Source: Amycolatopsis granulosa
GTDB lineage: Bacteria > Actinomycetota > Actinomycetes > Mycobacteriales > Pseudonocardiaceae
Direction: 5' to 3'
NCBI RefSeq assembly: GCF_011758745.1
Contig: NZ_JAANOV010000001.1
Location: forward strand, 3,968,001-4,032,000
Length of the DNA stretch: 64,000 nt
Position numbers and translations under genes: made by a program. Every line of letters begins with the position of its first letter. Position 1 is the stretch's first letter. The notes beneath the pieces are model-generated. The model was not told the DNA's origin, did not search any database, and saw nothing but the letters and a program-made list of their open reading frames with translations. This document shows positions 38,685 to 48,093 of the stretch, piece by piece.

Positions 38685-39107
38685 TTACCGGCCGTGCTGC
38701 TCGGCCGACTGCTGGCGCATCCGCTCCTCGGCCTCGCGCAGCTCCGGCGTGTACGCCTCACCGAAGTCCTCGGGCGCGAACACCTGCCGGATCTCGATCT
38801 CGGCGTCCTCGAACGGGGCGCGCTTGAGCCATTCGACGGCCTCCTCGCGCGACTTGACGTCCAGGATCCAGAACCCGGCGAGCAGCTCCTTCGTCTCGGC
38901 GAACGGGCCGTCGATGACGCTCGTGCCCTCGTTCGTGTACTTCAGCCGCACACCCTTCGAGCTGGGGTGCAGCCCCTCGGCGGCCAGCAGCACACCGGCC
39001 TTGACCAGCTCCTCGTTGAACTTGCCCATCGCGGTGAGCTCCTGCTCGGTGGGCAGCACGCCGGCCTCGGTCTCCTCGCTCGCCTTCACCAGCACCATGA
39101 ACTTCAT
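38685..39107 (-). CDS. DGPF/YCII-domain protein
   Basis: A 140-residue dimeric alpha+beta-barrel protein with the motif VIDGPFAETKELLAGFWI, typical of the DGPF proteins that accompany ECF42 sigma factors. The ATG at 39107 follows GGAGAAG; the upstream frame is rejected. It lies 35 bases upstream of the sigma factor gene on the same strand, so they share a transcript. The proteins are presumed targets or sensors of the sigma factor, but their chemistry is unknown. Confidence 0.92.
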   Translation of the reverse strand: MKFMVLVKASEETEAGVLPTEQELTAMGKFNEELVKAGVLLAAEGLHPSSKGVRLKYTNEGTSVIDGPFAETKELLAGFWILDVKSREEAVEWLKRAPFEDAEIEIRQVFAPEDFGEAYTPELREAEERMRQQSAEQHGR

Positions 39108-39212
39108 CGGTCTTCTCCTGCCGTCGGTGGTCCCTCCCGTGGAACCGCTCACGATGACATCGATCGAGCCAAGCGCGAATCGACAAGGCAGGACAATTTT
39201 CGTCCGAGAATC

Positions 39213-40619
39213 TCAGCTGACCCCGGTCAGCACGAGAACCCGCTGCTCGGTCAGGTCGTCCATCGCCGCGCGCAGACCCTCCCGCCCGGTGCCGGACTCC
39301 TTCACGCCGCCGTAGGGCATCTGGTCCGCCCGGTAGCTCGGCACGTCGCCGATCACCACGCCGCCGACCTCCAGCCGTGCCGACGCCTCGAACGCGATCC
39401 GCAGGTCGTGCGTGAAGATGCCGGCCTGCAGGCCGAACCGCGAGGCGTTGACCCGGGCGAAGGCGTCCTCGACCGAGTCGACCGGCGCCAGCGACAGCAC
39501 CGGGCCGAAGATCTCCTCGGCGTTGACCGCGCAGTCCTCCGGCGCACCGGCGAGCACGGTCGGCGCGACCAGCGCGCCCTGCCGCGGCCCGCCGGCCAGC
39601 AGCTCGGCGCCGGCCGCGACCGCATCGTCGACCCACGACTGCACCCGCACCGCGGCGGCCTCGTTGATGAGCGGCCCGACCTCGGTGTCCACGTCGAGCT
39701 TCCGCACGTGCGCGACCACCCGGTCGGCCAGCTCCGCGTAGACGTCGCGGTGCGCGTACACGCGCTGCACCGAGATGCACGACTGCCCGCCCTGGTAGGT
39801 GCCGAAGGTCGCGATCCGCTGCGCGGCGAAGTCCAGGTCCGTCCAGTCGGGGCAGACGATCGCCGCCGCGTTCCCGCCCAGCTCCAGGGTCACGTGCTTG
39901 CGTGGTACCCGGTCCTGGATCGACCAGCCGACCGGGCCGGACCCGGTGAACGACACCACCGGCAGCCGCGGATCGGTGACCAGCTCGCCGGCCGCCTCGT
40001 TCGGCATCGGCAGCACCGACCACGAGCCGGCGGGCAGATCCGTTTCGGCGAGCAGTTCGCCGAGCACCAGCGCGGTCAGCGGGGTGGCCGGCGCGGGCTT
40101 GAGCACGATCGGGCAGCCGGCCGCGATGGCGGGGGCGACCTTGTGGGCGACCAGGTTGAGCGGGAAGTTGAACGGTGTGATGCCCAGCACCGGTCCGCGC
40201 GGGGCGCGCCGCACCAGCGCCAGCCGTCCGGCCGACGCCGCGTCGGTGTCCAGCCGCTGCAACTCGCCCGAGAAGCGGCGGGCCTCCTCGGCGGCCCAGC
40301 GGAAGGTGGACACCCCGCGCCCGACCTCGGCGCGGGCCCACTTACGCGGTTTGCCGGACTCGGCGTGGATCAGGTCCGCGATCTCCTCGGCGCGTTCGCC
40401 GAGGCGGCGGGAGACGTGGTCGAGGGCGTCCGCGCGCGCGTAGGCGGGCAGCTGGGCGACCTCCTGACGCACGTCGTGGGCGGCCGCCACGGCGGCTTCG
40501 ATGTCCGGGGCGGTGGCGTTGCTGGTGGTCCCGGCGAGCGCGCCGTCACGGGGGCTGCGCACTTCGACGACGTCCGTGCTCGACGCCGGACGGCCGGCGA
40601 CCCAGTAGGGGATGGTCAT
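39213..40619 (-). CDS. aldehyde dehydrogenase
   Basis: A 468-residue NAD(P)-dependent aldehyde dehydrogenase. The catalytic Cys is in YQGGQSCISVQRV (residue ~280), the general-base Glu is in VTLELGGNAAA (~246) and the cofactor site includes GITPFNFPLN and SFTGSGPVG. Similar enzymes oxidise semialdehydes or lactaldehyde. The ATG at 40619 starts the family's N-terminus; the longer frame runs into the PucR gene and is rejected. It is divergent from a PucR-family regulator, which often controls amino acid, purine or GABA catabolism, so a semialdehyde from such a route is a fair guess. Confidence 0.92.
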   Translation of the reverse strand: MTIPYWVAGRPASSTDVVEVRSPRDGALAGTTSNATAPDIEAAVAAAHDVRQEVAQLPAYARADALDHVSRRLGERAEEIADLIHAESGKPRKWARAEVGRGVSTFRWAAEEARRFSGELQRLDTDAASAGRLALVRRAPRGPVLGITPFNFPLNLVAHKVAPAIAAGCPIVLKPAPATPLTALVLGELLAETDLPAGSWSVLPMPNEAAGELVTDPRLPVVSFTGSGPVGWSIQDRVPRKHVTLELGGNAAAIVCPDWTDLDFAAQRIATFGTYQGGQSCISVQRVYAHRDVYAELADRVVAHVRKLDVDTEVGPLINEAAAVRVQSWVDDAVAAGAELLAGGPRQGALVAPTVLAGAPEDCAVNAEEIFGPVLSLAPVDSVEDAFARVNASRFGLQAGIFTHDLRIAFEASARLEVGGVVIGDVPSYRADQMPYGGVKESGTGREGLRAAMDDLTEQRVLVLTGVS

Positions 40620-40632
40620 GCGTCCAGCATCG

Positions 40633-40669
40633 GTCCGGCCACACCGGACGGAAATGGCCGAACTGGCCA
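40633..40669. promoter_or_regulatory. paired inverted repeats between aldehyde dehydrogenase and PucR genes
   Basis: GTCCGG-CCACA-CCGGAC (40633-40649) and TGGCC-GAACT-GGCCA (40655-40669) are two perfect inverted repeats whose centres are 21 bases apart, so they lie on the same face of the helix. They fill the 91-base gap between the divergent genes. Confidence 0.5.
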
Positions 40670-40710
40670 ACCCGGTGCCGCAGACCTGGACGAAGTGGCA
40701 GAGTGGTGGC

Positions 40711-42102
40711 ATGCCGGTGACCCTGCGGCGGCTGCTCGCCGATCCCGCGCTCGGGCTGCGCGTCCTGGCCGGGGAGCCGGGGCTGGACCGCGCGGTCGGC
40801 TGGGTGCACGTCAGCGAGCTGGACGACCCGACGCCGTTCCTCGAAGGCGGTGAACTGCTGCTCACCACCGGACTGCGGCTGGTGAGCGACGCCGCGTACG
40901 TGGCGCGGCTGACCGAACGGAGGCTGGCCGGCCTGGGATTCGGCATCGGCCTGAGCCACGCCGGGGTGCCGCGCGAACTCGTGCGAGCGGCGGCCGCGGC
41001 CGGCATGCCGCTGCTCGAGGTGCCGCGGCGCACGCCGTTCATCGCGATCAGCAAGGCGGTGTCGGCGGCGCTCGCCGCGGACTCCTACGCCGAGGTCACC
41101 GCCACGAACGCGGCCCAGCAGGAGCTGACGCGCGCCGCGTTGCGCGGGCCGGACGCCGCGGTGCGGCGCCTCGCGCGGCTGCTCGACGGGTTCGTCCTGC
41201 TGATCGACCGCCGCGGGACGGTGGTGCGCTCCGCGCCCGCGGCCGCGGCGACTCGGCTCGCGTCGGTCACGGCCGAGCTGGCGCGGTTGCGTGGCGGCCC
41301 GGCGAGCGCGAGCTTCGAGGTGGACGGGCAGCACGTCGTCGTCCAGGTGCTGCGGCACCACGGGTTCCTCGTGGCCGGGCGGCCCGAGCCGTTCGACCGG
41401 ACCAGCCGGCACGTGCTGAGCGCGGCCGCTTCGCTGCTCACGCTGGCGCTGGCGCGGGTGCGTGGCGTCGAGGACGCCCAGCGGCGCCTGCGGACCGCCC
41501 TGATGCGGCTGCTACTGGCCGGGCAGCGTGCGCTGGTCGCGGAAATCGTCGAGCTGCCGCCGGAGCCGGTGGAGGTGTTCGCGTTGACCGGACCGGCCGA
41601 GCGGGCGCTCGACGCACTCGACGGTGGTCCGGCGTTCTGCGCGGAGCTGGACGGGTTCGTGGTGGCGATCGCTCCCGAGGGGTACCGGATGGCGGGGCTG
41701 ACGGGCGGGGTCGCGGCAGCACGCGGGTACGCGGATCTGGCTGCCGCACACCGGCATGCGGTGAGCGTGGCGGCGAACGGGGAGCTGGTGCGATTCCGCG
41801 GTGACCTGGTGTCGTTGCTGCCGGCGGAGGACGCGCAAGCGTTTGCGGCCACGGTGCTGGAGCCGGTGGAGCGGCACGACGCGGCTGGGCGGGGCGACTT
41901 GCTGGTGTCGCTCGCGGAGTGGTTGCGGTCGCACGGGCAGTGGGATCCGGCGGCCACGCGCCTGGGCGTGCACCGGCACACGCTGCGGAACCGGATGGCG
42001 AAGGTGGCCGAGCTGACCGGCCGGGACCTGGACGACCCGGACGTCCGGACGGAGTTGTGGATGGCGTTGCGGCTGCGTGGTCTCGTACCCGGCGGTGCCT
42101 GA
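40711..42102 (+). CDS. PucR-family transcriptional regulator
   Basis: A 463-residue regulator. The N-terminal PucR domain (VTLRRLLADPALGLRVLAG, FLEGGELLLTTGL) is followed by a GAF-like middle and the C-terminal PucR helix-turn-helix (DPAATRLGVHRHTLRNRMAK). The ATG at 40711 gives the normal N-terminus; the frame opens further upstream but overlaps the aldehyde dehydrogenase start. PucR proteins usually activate catabolic genes when an amino acid or purine is present. The divergent aldehyde dehydrogenase is the likely target. Confidence 0.92.
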   Translation: MPVTLRRLLADPALGLRVLAGEPGLDRAVGWVHVSELDDPTPFLEGGELLLTTGLRLVSDAAYVARLTERRLAGLGFGIGLSHAGVPRELVRAAAAAGMPLLEVPRRTPFIAISKAVSAALAADSYAEVTATNAAQQELTRAALRGPDAAVRRLARLLDGFVLLIDRRGTVVRSAPAAAATRLASVTAELARLRGGPASASFEVDGQHVVVQVLRHHGFLVAGRPEPFDRTSRHVLSAAASLLTLALARVRGVEDAQRRLRTALMRLLLAGQRALVAEIVELPPEPVEVFALTGPAERALDALDGGPAFCAELDGFVVAIAPEGYRMAGLTGGVAAARGYADLAAAHRHAVSVAANGELVRFRGDLVSLLPAEDAQAFAATVLEPVERHDAAGRGDLLVSLAEWLRSHGQWDPAATRLGVHRHTLRNRMAKVAELTGRDLDDPDVRTELWMALRLRGLVPGGA

Positions 42103-42148
42103 GCCGAATTCCGCACCCGGGCCGGGACGGGCGGCTTAGGGTCGGGGG

Positions 42149-43084
42149 ATGTCTGTGCGCGAGCTGGTGGTGCTGGGGACCGGGAGCCAGGTGCCGACCC
42201 GGACGCGGAACCACAACGGGTACCTGCTGCGCTGGGACGGCGAAGGGCTGTTGTTCGATCCGGGGGAGGGCACGCAGCGGCAGATGCTGTTCGCCGGGGT
42301 GCCCGCGAGTTCGATCACGCGGATCTGCCTGACCCACTTCCACGGCGACCACTGCCTGGGAGTGCCGGGCGTGGTGCAGCGGCTGTCGCTGGACGGGGTG
42401 CGGCACCCCGTGACCGCGCATTTCCCGGCGTCCGGCGCGGAGTACTTCGGGCGGTTGCGGCGCGCGAGCGTGTTCCACGAGACGGCGGAGCTGGTCGAGG
42501 CGCCGGTTTCGGAGCCGGGGGAGATCGCGCGGGGAGCGTTCGGGAAGCTGGTGGCCCGGCGGCTGTCGCATCCGGTGGAGTCGTTCGGGTACCAGCTGAT
42601 CGAGCCGGACAGCCGGCGGATGCTGCCCGAGCGGCTGGCGGCGCTCGGCGTGTCCGGCCAGGCGGTCGGGCGAATGCAACGCGAGGGCTTCCTCGAGCTC
42701 GACGGGCGCCGGATCGAGCTGGCCGAGGCGAGCGAGCCGCGCCGGGGCCAGCGGTTCCCGTTCGTCATGGACACCCGGCTGTGCGACGGGGTGTTCGAGC
42801 TGGCCGACGGGGCCGATCTGCTGGTGATCGAGGCGACGTTCCGCGCCGCGGACGCCGCGCTGGCCACCGAATACGGCCACCTGACGGCGGCACAAGCCGG
42901 GCGGGTGGCGGCCGAGTGCGGGGTGCGGAAGCTGGTGCTGACGCACTTTTCGCAGCGCTACGCCGACCCCGAGCAGTTCCGCGCCGAGGCGGCGGAGACC
43001 TTCGGCGGGGAGATCGTGGTGGCCGAGGACCTGGGGCGGGTAGCGGTCCCGGCGCGACGGCCGGCCCGGTCCGCGGCCGGCTAG
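42149..43084 (+). CDS. rnz: ribonuclease Z
   Basis: A 311-residue metallo-beta-lactamase-fold endonuclease that trims the 3' ends of tRNA precursors. It has [24 protein letters not shown], the metal motif [19 protein letters not shown] and LVIEATF, plus [10 protein letters not shown] near the end. This set matches the short RNase Z (ElaC) form and not generic lactamases. The ATG at 42149 is preceded by a purine-rich stretch. It is transcribed alone. A 12-base tandem repeat follows the stop. Confidence 0.95.
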   Translation: MSVRELVVLGTGSQVPTRTRNHNGYLLRWDGEGLLFDPGEGTQRQMLFAGVPASSITRICLTHFHGDHCLGVPGVVQRLSLDGVRHPVTAHFPASGAEYFGRLRRASVFHETAELVEAPVSEPGEIARGAFGKLVARRLSHPVESFGYQLIEPDSRRMLPERLAALGVSGQAVGRMQREGFLELDGRRIELAEASEPRRGQRFPFVMDTRLCDGVFELADGADLLVIEATFRAADAALATEYGHLTAAQAGRVAAECGVRKLVLTHFSQRYADPEQFRAEAAETFGGEIVVAEDLGRVAVPARRPARSAAG

Positions 43085-43165
43085 GGAGTGCCGACCGTGG
43101 TGTGCGTGGCGGTGTGCGTGGCGGTGCGGGGTAGCGCGGCGTGGGGAAACCGGCCCGCGCGGCCG

Positions 43166-46100
43166 TCAACCGCGACTGTCTACCGTGGACAGGGGATCCG
43201 TGGGTATGTTCGCGGCGTGCGCCGGATCCAGCGCTCTGCCGTCGGCGAAGTGGACCTGGAACTGGTGGCGGCCGAGGGCGGTGGTGAGCCGGGCCGCGAT
43301 GCGGTCGACGTCGTGCCGTTCGGCGGCGGGTAGCGGCGCACCGGTGGCTTCGCGGAGAGCAGTGGCTGCCCCCAGGAGCCGGGCGGCGTGACCGGCCCGC
43401 CCGGCGAGAGCCCAGGCGCCCGCGGAACCTTCCAGCGCCAGCGCGATCGCGCGGGGGTCGCCGGTGTTGCGGGCCGCCGTCAGGCCTTCCGCGTGCAGGG
43501 CCAGCGCCGCCGGGACGTCACCCCGCTGCTCGGCCGTGAACCCCAGCTCCGCGAGGATCAATGCCACCCCGAGATCACCGTCCATCCGGCGGCACCAGTC
43601 GAGCCACCGGCGCAGATGCGCGTCGGCCTCGTCGAGCTTGCCCTGCCGTCGCGCGCTCAGGCCCAGCCCCACCTCGGCGAACTGCTCGCCGCGCTTGTGG
43701 GAATGTCGTGCGGCCAGCCGGCGTGCCCGCTCGTGGAAATCGTCCGCGGCCGCGAAATCGCCCTGCAGCAACGCGATCCGGCCGAGACCCGACAGCTGGT
43801 AGGACGCCTCCGTCCACATGCCCAGCTCCTCGGCGTTGCGCAGACCCTCGCGGTGCAGTTCGGCGGCGCGAGGGTAATCGCCGGCGATTTCCGCCAGCGA
43901 GCTCAGCACTTCGCGCGTCTTCACCACACCCCACCGGTCCCCGAGGTCGGCGAACAGGGCCGCGCTCGCTTCCGCGTCCCGCCGCGCCGCCGCCAGGTCA
44001 CCCCGCGGCCGTGCCTGTGCGGCACGCGTGCACAAGGCCGCGGCGACACCCCATCGGTCTCCCAGCGCGCGGAACCCCGCCAGCGCGCGGTTGATGCGCT
44101 CGGCACCCTTCGGCAGGTCTCCGGAGCCGATCAGGCTCATCGTCAGGAACCAGCGCGCCCGCGCCTGACCGGGCGGATCGTCCAGGTCGTCGTACCGCGT
44201 CAGGACCTTGTCGGCCTGCTCGGACAACCCCGGCTCGTCACCGAGCTGCGCCGCGAACCCCGCCTGCCACGCCTGCGCGCGCGCCCACAGCAGCGTCGGC
44301 GCCGGACCGTCGACCGCGAGGGCGGCTGTGATCGACCGGTGCCCCTCCCGCAGCCGTCCGCGGAGGAACCAGTACCAGCTCAGCGCGTTCACCAGACGCA
44401 GGGCGTGCTCGGCCTGCCCGTGCCGCACGGCGTGGTCCAGCGCCGCGCGCAGGTTCGCCGCATCCGCGTCGAGCGTGTCGAGCCAGCCCCGCTGACCAGC
44501 ACCGCGCAGCCCGGGCTCGGCCTCCTCGGCCAGCGCCAGGTAGTGGTCGAGGTGCCGCTGTCGTTCGGTCCCGGCCTCGCCGGCCTCGGCGAGCCGCTCC
44601 AGTCCGTACGCGGCGACGGATTCGAGCAGCCGGTACCGCGGACCGGACGGTGTCTCGATCATCGCGACCAGCGACTTGTCGACCAGTCGCGCGAGCACGT
44701 CGGCACCGCCGCACACCGCCTCGGCCACGTGCAGGCCGCAGCTGTCGGCCTGCACGGCGAGGCGCCGCAGCGCCCGCCGTTCGTCGTCCGTGAGTAGTTC
44801 CCAGCTCCAGTCGATCACCGCCCGCAAGGTCTGTTGCCGGGCCGGCGCACCGCGGTGGCCGTGCGCCAGCAACCGGAATCGGTCGTCCAGTCGTTTCCGC
44901 AGCTCGTGGACACCCAGCGCCCGCGCCCGGGTGGCCGCCAGCTCGAGGGCCAGCGGCAAGCCGTCGAGCCTGCGGCAGATCTCCGCTACCGCCACCGCGT
45001 TGTCCGCCGTCCGGGCTGTCCCGGCCCGGACGGCGAACAACTCGGCGGCACTCGGCGGATCGAGCGGCGGCACCGCGTACAGGACCTCACCGGCCAGGCC
45101 GAGTGGTTCCCGGCTGGTGGCGAGGATCCGCAGACCCGGCGCCGCGCCGAGCAGCGTGCGGACGAGTCCGGCGACCTCGTCCGCCCGGTGCTCGCAGTTG
45201 TCCAGCACCAGCAGGAGACGCTTCGCGCGCAGCGCCTCCGCCAGCTTCGTGTCGTCGCGCACGTCGAGCACCGTGGCCACGAGCGTGGCCGGCGGGCCCT
45301 GGTGCCCGGCGAGCTCGGCGAGCCACACCCCGTCGGGCGCGCCGCCGCCGGCCCGGGCGGCGACGGCCAGCGCCAGCCGGGTCTTGCCCACCCCACCCGG
45401 CCCGGTGAGGGTGACCAGGCGGTGCGCGGCGAGCAGGTCGCCCACCTCGGCCTGGTGCACCTCCCGGCCGAGCAACTCGCCCACCGGTGCGGGCAGGTTG
45501 CCCGCCGGCCACGGGTCCAGCGCCGGGTCCTGGGCCAGGATCGCCCGGTGCAGCGCCGCCAGCTCCGGGCTCGGGTCCTGACCCAGCTCGTCCGCCAGCC
45601 GCGCCCGCAGGTCGGCGAACCCCGCGAGCGCCTCCGCCGGGCGCCCCGCCGCGTACAAGGCACGCAGGTGGACCGCCCGCAGCCGTTCGCGGAGCGGGTG
45701 CCGGCGCACCAGCTCGCCCAGCTCGTCGGCGAGCTCGGCGTGCTCGCCGAGGTCGAGCCGGACCTCGGCGTGCTCCTCCAGCGCGGCCAGCCGCTGCTCC
45801 TCCAGCTGCTGGGCGAACGGCCGCGCGAACTCCTCGTCGGCGAAGTCCGCGTACGCCGGACCCCGCCACAACCCCAGTGCCTCGGCGAACAACGCCGATT
45901 TCGCGCGGGGGTCACCGGCCGCCCGCGCCTGCTCGACCAGCGCCGTGAAGCGGTCCGCATCCACCGACTCCGGCTCGGCCCGCAGCAGGTAGCCCGGTGG
46001 CCGCGACACCACCAGACCCCGGCCGCCGGGTTCGGCCTGCTCCAGCACCCGCCGCAGTTGCGACACCTTCGTCTGCAACGCCGCCGCCGGGTGCACCGGC

Positions 46101-46264
46101 AGCTCACTGCCCCATACGTCGTCGATCAGCCGGCTCGCCGCCACCGGCCGTCCCCGTTGCCCGATCAGATCCGCGAGCAGCGCGCGGATCTTCCGCTCGG
46201 GCACGCGAACGGGCAGCCCGTCCGCTCCCCACACCGTCAGCGGGCCGAGCACCCCGAATCGCAC
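43166..46264 (-). CDS. AfsR/SARP-like giant regulator (BTAD, NB-ARC, TPR)
   Basis: A protein of about 1032 residues. Residues 1-95 form an OmpR-type DNA-binding domain (VRFGVLGPLTVWGADGLPV, ALQTKVSQLRRVLEQ), and 100-245 form the bacterial transcriptional activation domain (BTAD). An NB-ARC ATPase follows (GPGGVGKTRLALAVA, VLDNCEHRADEVAGLV). The C-terminal half is a TPR-like helical array. This is the AfsR/DnrI relative architecture linked to antibiotic and stress gene activation. The GTG at 46264 lies seven bases after TACCCT, so it may be leaderless. It is divergent from an imine-reductase-like gene across 74 bases, its likely target. Confidence 0.92.
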   Translation of the reverse strand: MRFGVLGPLTVWGADGLPVRVPERKIRALLADLIGQRGRPVAASRLIDDVWGSELPVHPAAALQTKVSQLRRVLEQAEPGGRGLVVSRPPGYLLRAEPESVDADRFTALVEQARAAGDPRAKSALFAEALGLWRGPAYADFADEEFARPFAQQLEEQRLAALEEHAEVRLDLGEHAELADELGELVRRHPLRERLRAVHLRALYAAGRPAEALAGFADLRARLADELGQDPSPELAALHRAILAQDPALDPWPAGNLPAPVGELLGREVHQAEVGDLLAAHRLVTLTGPGGVGKTRLALAVAARAGGGAPDGVWLAELAGHQGPPATLVATVLDVRDDTKLAEALRAKRLLLVLDNCEHRADEVAGLVRTLLGAAPGLRILATSREPLGLAGEVLYAVPPLDPPSAAELFAVRAGTARTADNAVAVAEICRRLDGLPLALELAATRARALGVHELRKRLDDRFRLLAHGHRGAPARQQTLRAVIDWSWELLTDDERRALRRLAVQADSCGLHVAEAVCGGADVLARLVDKSLVAMIETPSGPRYRLLESVAAYGLERLAEAGEAGTERQRHLDHYLALAEEAEPGLRGAGQRGWLDTLDADAANLRAALDHAVRHGQAEHALRLVNALSWYWFLRGRLREGHRSITAALAVDGPAPTLLWARAQAWQAGFAAQLGDEPGLSEQADKVLTRYDDLDDPPGQARARWFLTMSLIGSGDLPKGAERINRALAGFRALGDRWGVAAALCTRAAQARPRGDLAAARRDAEASAALFADLGDRWGVVKTREVLSSLAEIAGDYPRAAELHREGLRNAEELGMWTEASYQLSGLGRIALLQGDFAAADDFHERARRLAARHSHKRGEQFAEVGLGLSARRQGKLDEADAHLRRWLDWCRRMDGDLGVALILAELGFTAEQRGDVPAALALHAEGLTAARNTGDPRAIALALEGSAGAWALAGRAGHAARLLGAATALREATGAPLPAAERHDVDRIAARLTTALGRHQFQVHFADGRALDPAHAANIPTDPLSTVDSRG

Positions 46265-46338
46265 CTCACCAGGGTAACGACGACCACCGACAGAAAACCG
46301 GAACCGAACCGAAAGCGGTGCGCGACAGGGTGGACGGC

Positions 46339-47220
46339 ATGGAAACACCCGCTACCGACGTGACCGTGCTCGGTCTCGGCGCGATGGGGCAGGCGCTCGC
46401 CGCCGCCTTCCTCGGCGCCGGTCGGCGCACCACGGTCTGGAACCGCACCGCGGGGAAAGCGAAGCCCCTCGTCGAGGGCGGTGCACACGAAGCCGCCACG
46501 GTCGAGCAAGCCGTCGCCGCCGCCCCGCTGGTCGTCGTATGTCTGCTCGACAACGCGGTCGTCTCCGACGTCCTCGCCGGCGTCGACCTGGCCGGCCGGA
46601 CCGTGGTGAACGTGAGCAACGGCACCCCGCGGCAGGCTCGCGAACTCGCGGAATCGGTCGCCTGCAGGGGTGCCGAGTACGTCGACGGCGGCATCATGGC
46701 CGTCCCGCCGGGCATCGGCACCGACCAGGCCATGCTGCTGTACTCCGGCTCGCAGCCCGCGTTCGACCGGTACCGCGACACGCTGGCCGTCCTGGGCACG
46801 CCGCAGTTCCTGGGCGCCGAGCCCGGGCTGGCCGCGCTGTTCGACCTGGCCCTGCTGGCCGGCATGTACGGCCTCTTCGGCGGGGCGTTGCAGGCGTTCG
46901 CCCTGGCCGGTTCGGAGGGCGTGGCGGCACGTGACTTCGTGCCGATGCTCCAGCAGTGGCTCGCCGCGATGGCTGCGAACCTGCCGCGCTTCGCCGAGCA
47001 GATCGACACCGGCGACTGCGCCACCGGGGTGGTCTCGAACCTGGCGATGCAGGCCGCGGCCTTCCCGAACCTCATCGACGTCAGCAGGGAACAGGGCTTG
47101 CGCCCCGACCTGCTGCTGCCCCTGCACGCGCTGATGACCGAGCGCGTCGCGGGGGGCCACGGTGCCGAGGACCTGACCGGCATCGTCGAACTGATCCGCA
47201 CCCCAAAGGAGAACCAGTGA
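46339..47220 (+). CDS. NAD(P)-dependent imine reductase-like oxidoreductase
   Basis: A 293-residue protein of the 6-phosphogluconate / 3-hydroxyisobutyrate dehydrogenase superfamily, closest in style to imine reductases. The dinucleotide fold is [18 protein letters not shown] with [11 protein letters not shown] after the second strand, and the C-terminal helical domain contains [18 protein letters not shown]. The usual catalytic Lys/Asn position cannot be assigned by eye. The ATG at 46339 gives this fold at once. The GTG of the following short-chain dehydrogenase overlaps its stop, so the two are coupled. It is likely controlled by the divergent AfsR-like regulator. Confidence 0.88.
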   Translation: METPATDVTVLGLGAMGQALAAAFLGAGRRTTVWNRTAGKAKPLVEGGAHEAATVEQAVAAAPLVVVCLLDNAVVSDVLAGVDLAGRTVVNVSNGTPRQARELAESVACRGAEYVDGGIMAVPPGIGTDQAMLLYSGSQPAFDRYRDTLAVLGTPQFLGAEPGLAALFDLALLAGMYGLFGGALQAFALAGSEGVAARDFVPMLQQWLAAMAANLPRFAEQIDTGDCATGVVSNLAMQAAAFPNLIDVSREQGLRPDLLLPLHALMTERVAGGHGAEDLTGIVELIRTPKENQ

Positions 47221-47960
47221 ACTACCAAGGCAAGAAAGCCGTCGTCGTCGGTGGCACCCACGGCATCGGGCGGGCGATCGTCGACGCGCTGCTCGACGGT
47301 GGCGCGGAGGTGCTGCTCACCGGCTACAACGAACGCAACATCGAGGCCGCGCGCGCGGAGCTGGCCGCCCGTGTCGTCCGGTCCGACACCTCCGACCTGA
47401 CGCAGATCGCCGCGCTCGGCGACCGGGTGGCGGCGGAGTTCGGCCAGGTGGACGCCGTGTTCGTGAACGCGGGCGTGTCCTACCTGCGGACCGTCGAGGA
47501 AACCACGGAGGACGTCTACGACCGCACCTTCGCCGTCAACGCGAAGGGTGCGTTCTTCACCGCGCAGCGGCTGGCCCCGCTGGTCGCCGAGGGTGGCGCG
47601 ATCGTGTTCACCAGCTCGGTCGCGGACGAAGGCGGCTACCCCGGCATGGCCGCCTACGCCGGGTCCAAGGCGGCGGTGTGGTCGTTCGCGCAGGTGCTCG
47701 CCGCGGAGTTGCTCCCGCGCGGGATCCGGGTGAACGCGGTCGCGCCGGGATTCACCGACACACCGACCATGGGCGTCACGGAAGCAACCGACGCCGACCG
47801 CGCGGCGTTCCGGGAGATCGGCGACGAGCAGACGCCGATGAAGCGTCACGCACATCCCGGCGAGGTCGCCGACGCGGCGCTGTTCCTCGCCTTCGGCGCG
47901 ACCTTCTCGACCGCCGTGAAATTGCCGGTCGACGGTGGATTGGGCCGCCGTCTGGGCTAG
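47217..47960 (+). CDS. short-chain dehydrogenase/reductase
   Basis: A 247-residue SDR enzyme. The cofactor motif is [17 protein letters not shown], the NAG motif is [10 protein letters not shown], the catalytic Ser lies in [12 protein letters not shown] and the YxxxK motif is [11 protein letters not shown]. The C-terminus DGGLGRRLG replaces the usual DGG tail. It begins with GTG at 47217, overlapping the imine-reductase stop (GTGA), with GGAGAA upstream. It probably works on the same substrate class as its partner. The regulator is the AfsR-like protein. Confidence 0.92.
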   Translation: MNYQGKKAVVVGGTHGIGRAIVDALLDGGAEVLLTGYNERNIEAARAELAARVVRSDTSDLTQIAALGDRVAAEFGQVDAVFVNAGVSYLRTVEETTEDVYDRTFAVNAKGAFFTAQRLAPLVAEGGAIVFTSSVADEGGYPGMAAYAGSKAAVWSFAQVLAAELLPRGIRVNAVAPGFTDTPTMGVTEATDADRAAFREIGDEQTPMKRHAHPGEVADAALFLAFGATFSTAVKLPVDGGLGRRLG

Positions 47961-48093
47961 GACGCACATCACACATGTGGGGGACAGTCGCTGGTCCGGC
48001 AGGTGTGGCCCAGGCGGGCGTGGGTAGCCACTCCCTCGAAAGCGCTTCAGAAACGGGGCGCGGGTTGCTCGTGCAACGGAAGGAGAGAGGCCA

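Noticed and set aside
43100-43129. GTGTGCGTGGCG repeated 2.5 times
   Set aside because: A short tandem repeat after the RNase Z stop, likely slippage. It is too small to be a functional array.
48011-48060. AAGCGCTT palindrome upstream of the MscS-related gene
   Set aside because: It shares eight bases with the KstR2-like site at 6390 but lacks the flanking consensus positions.
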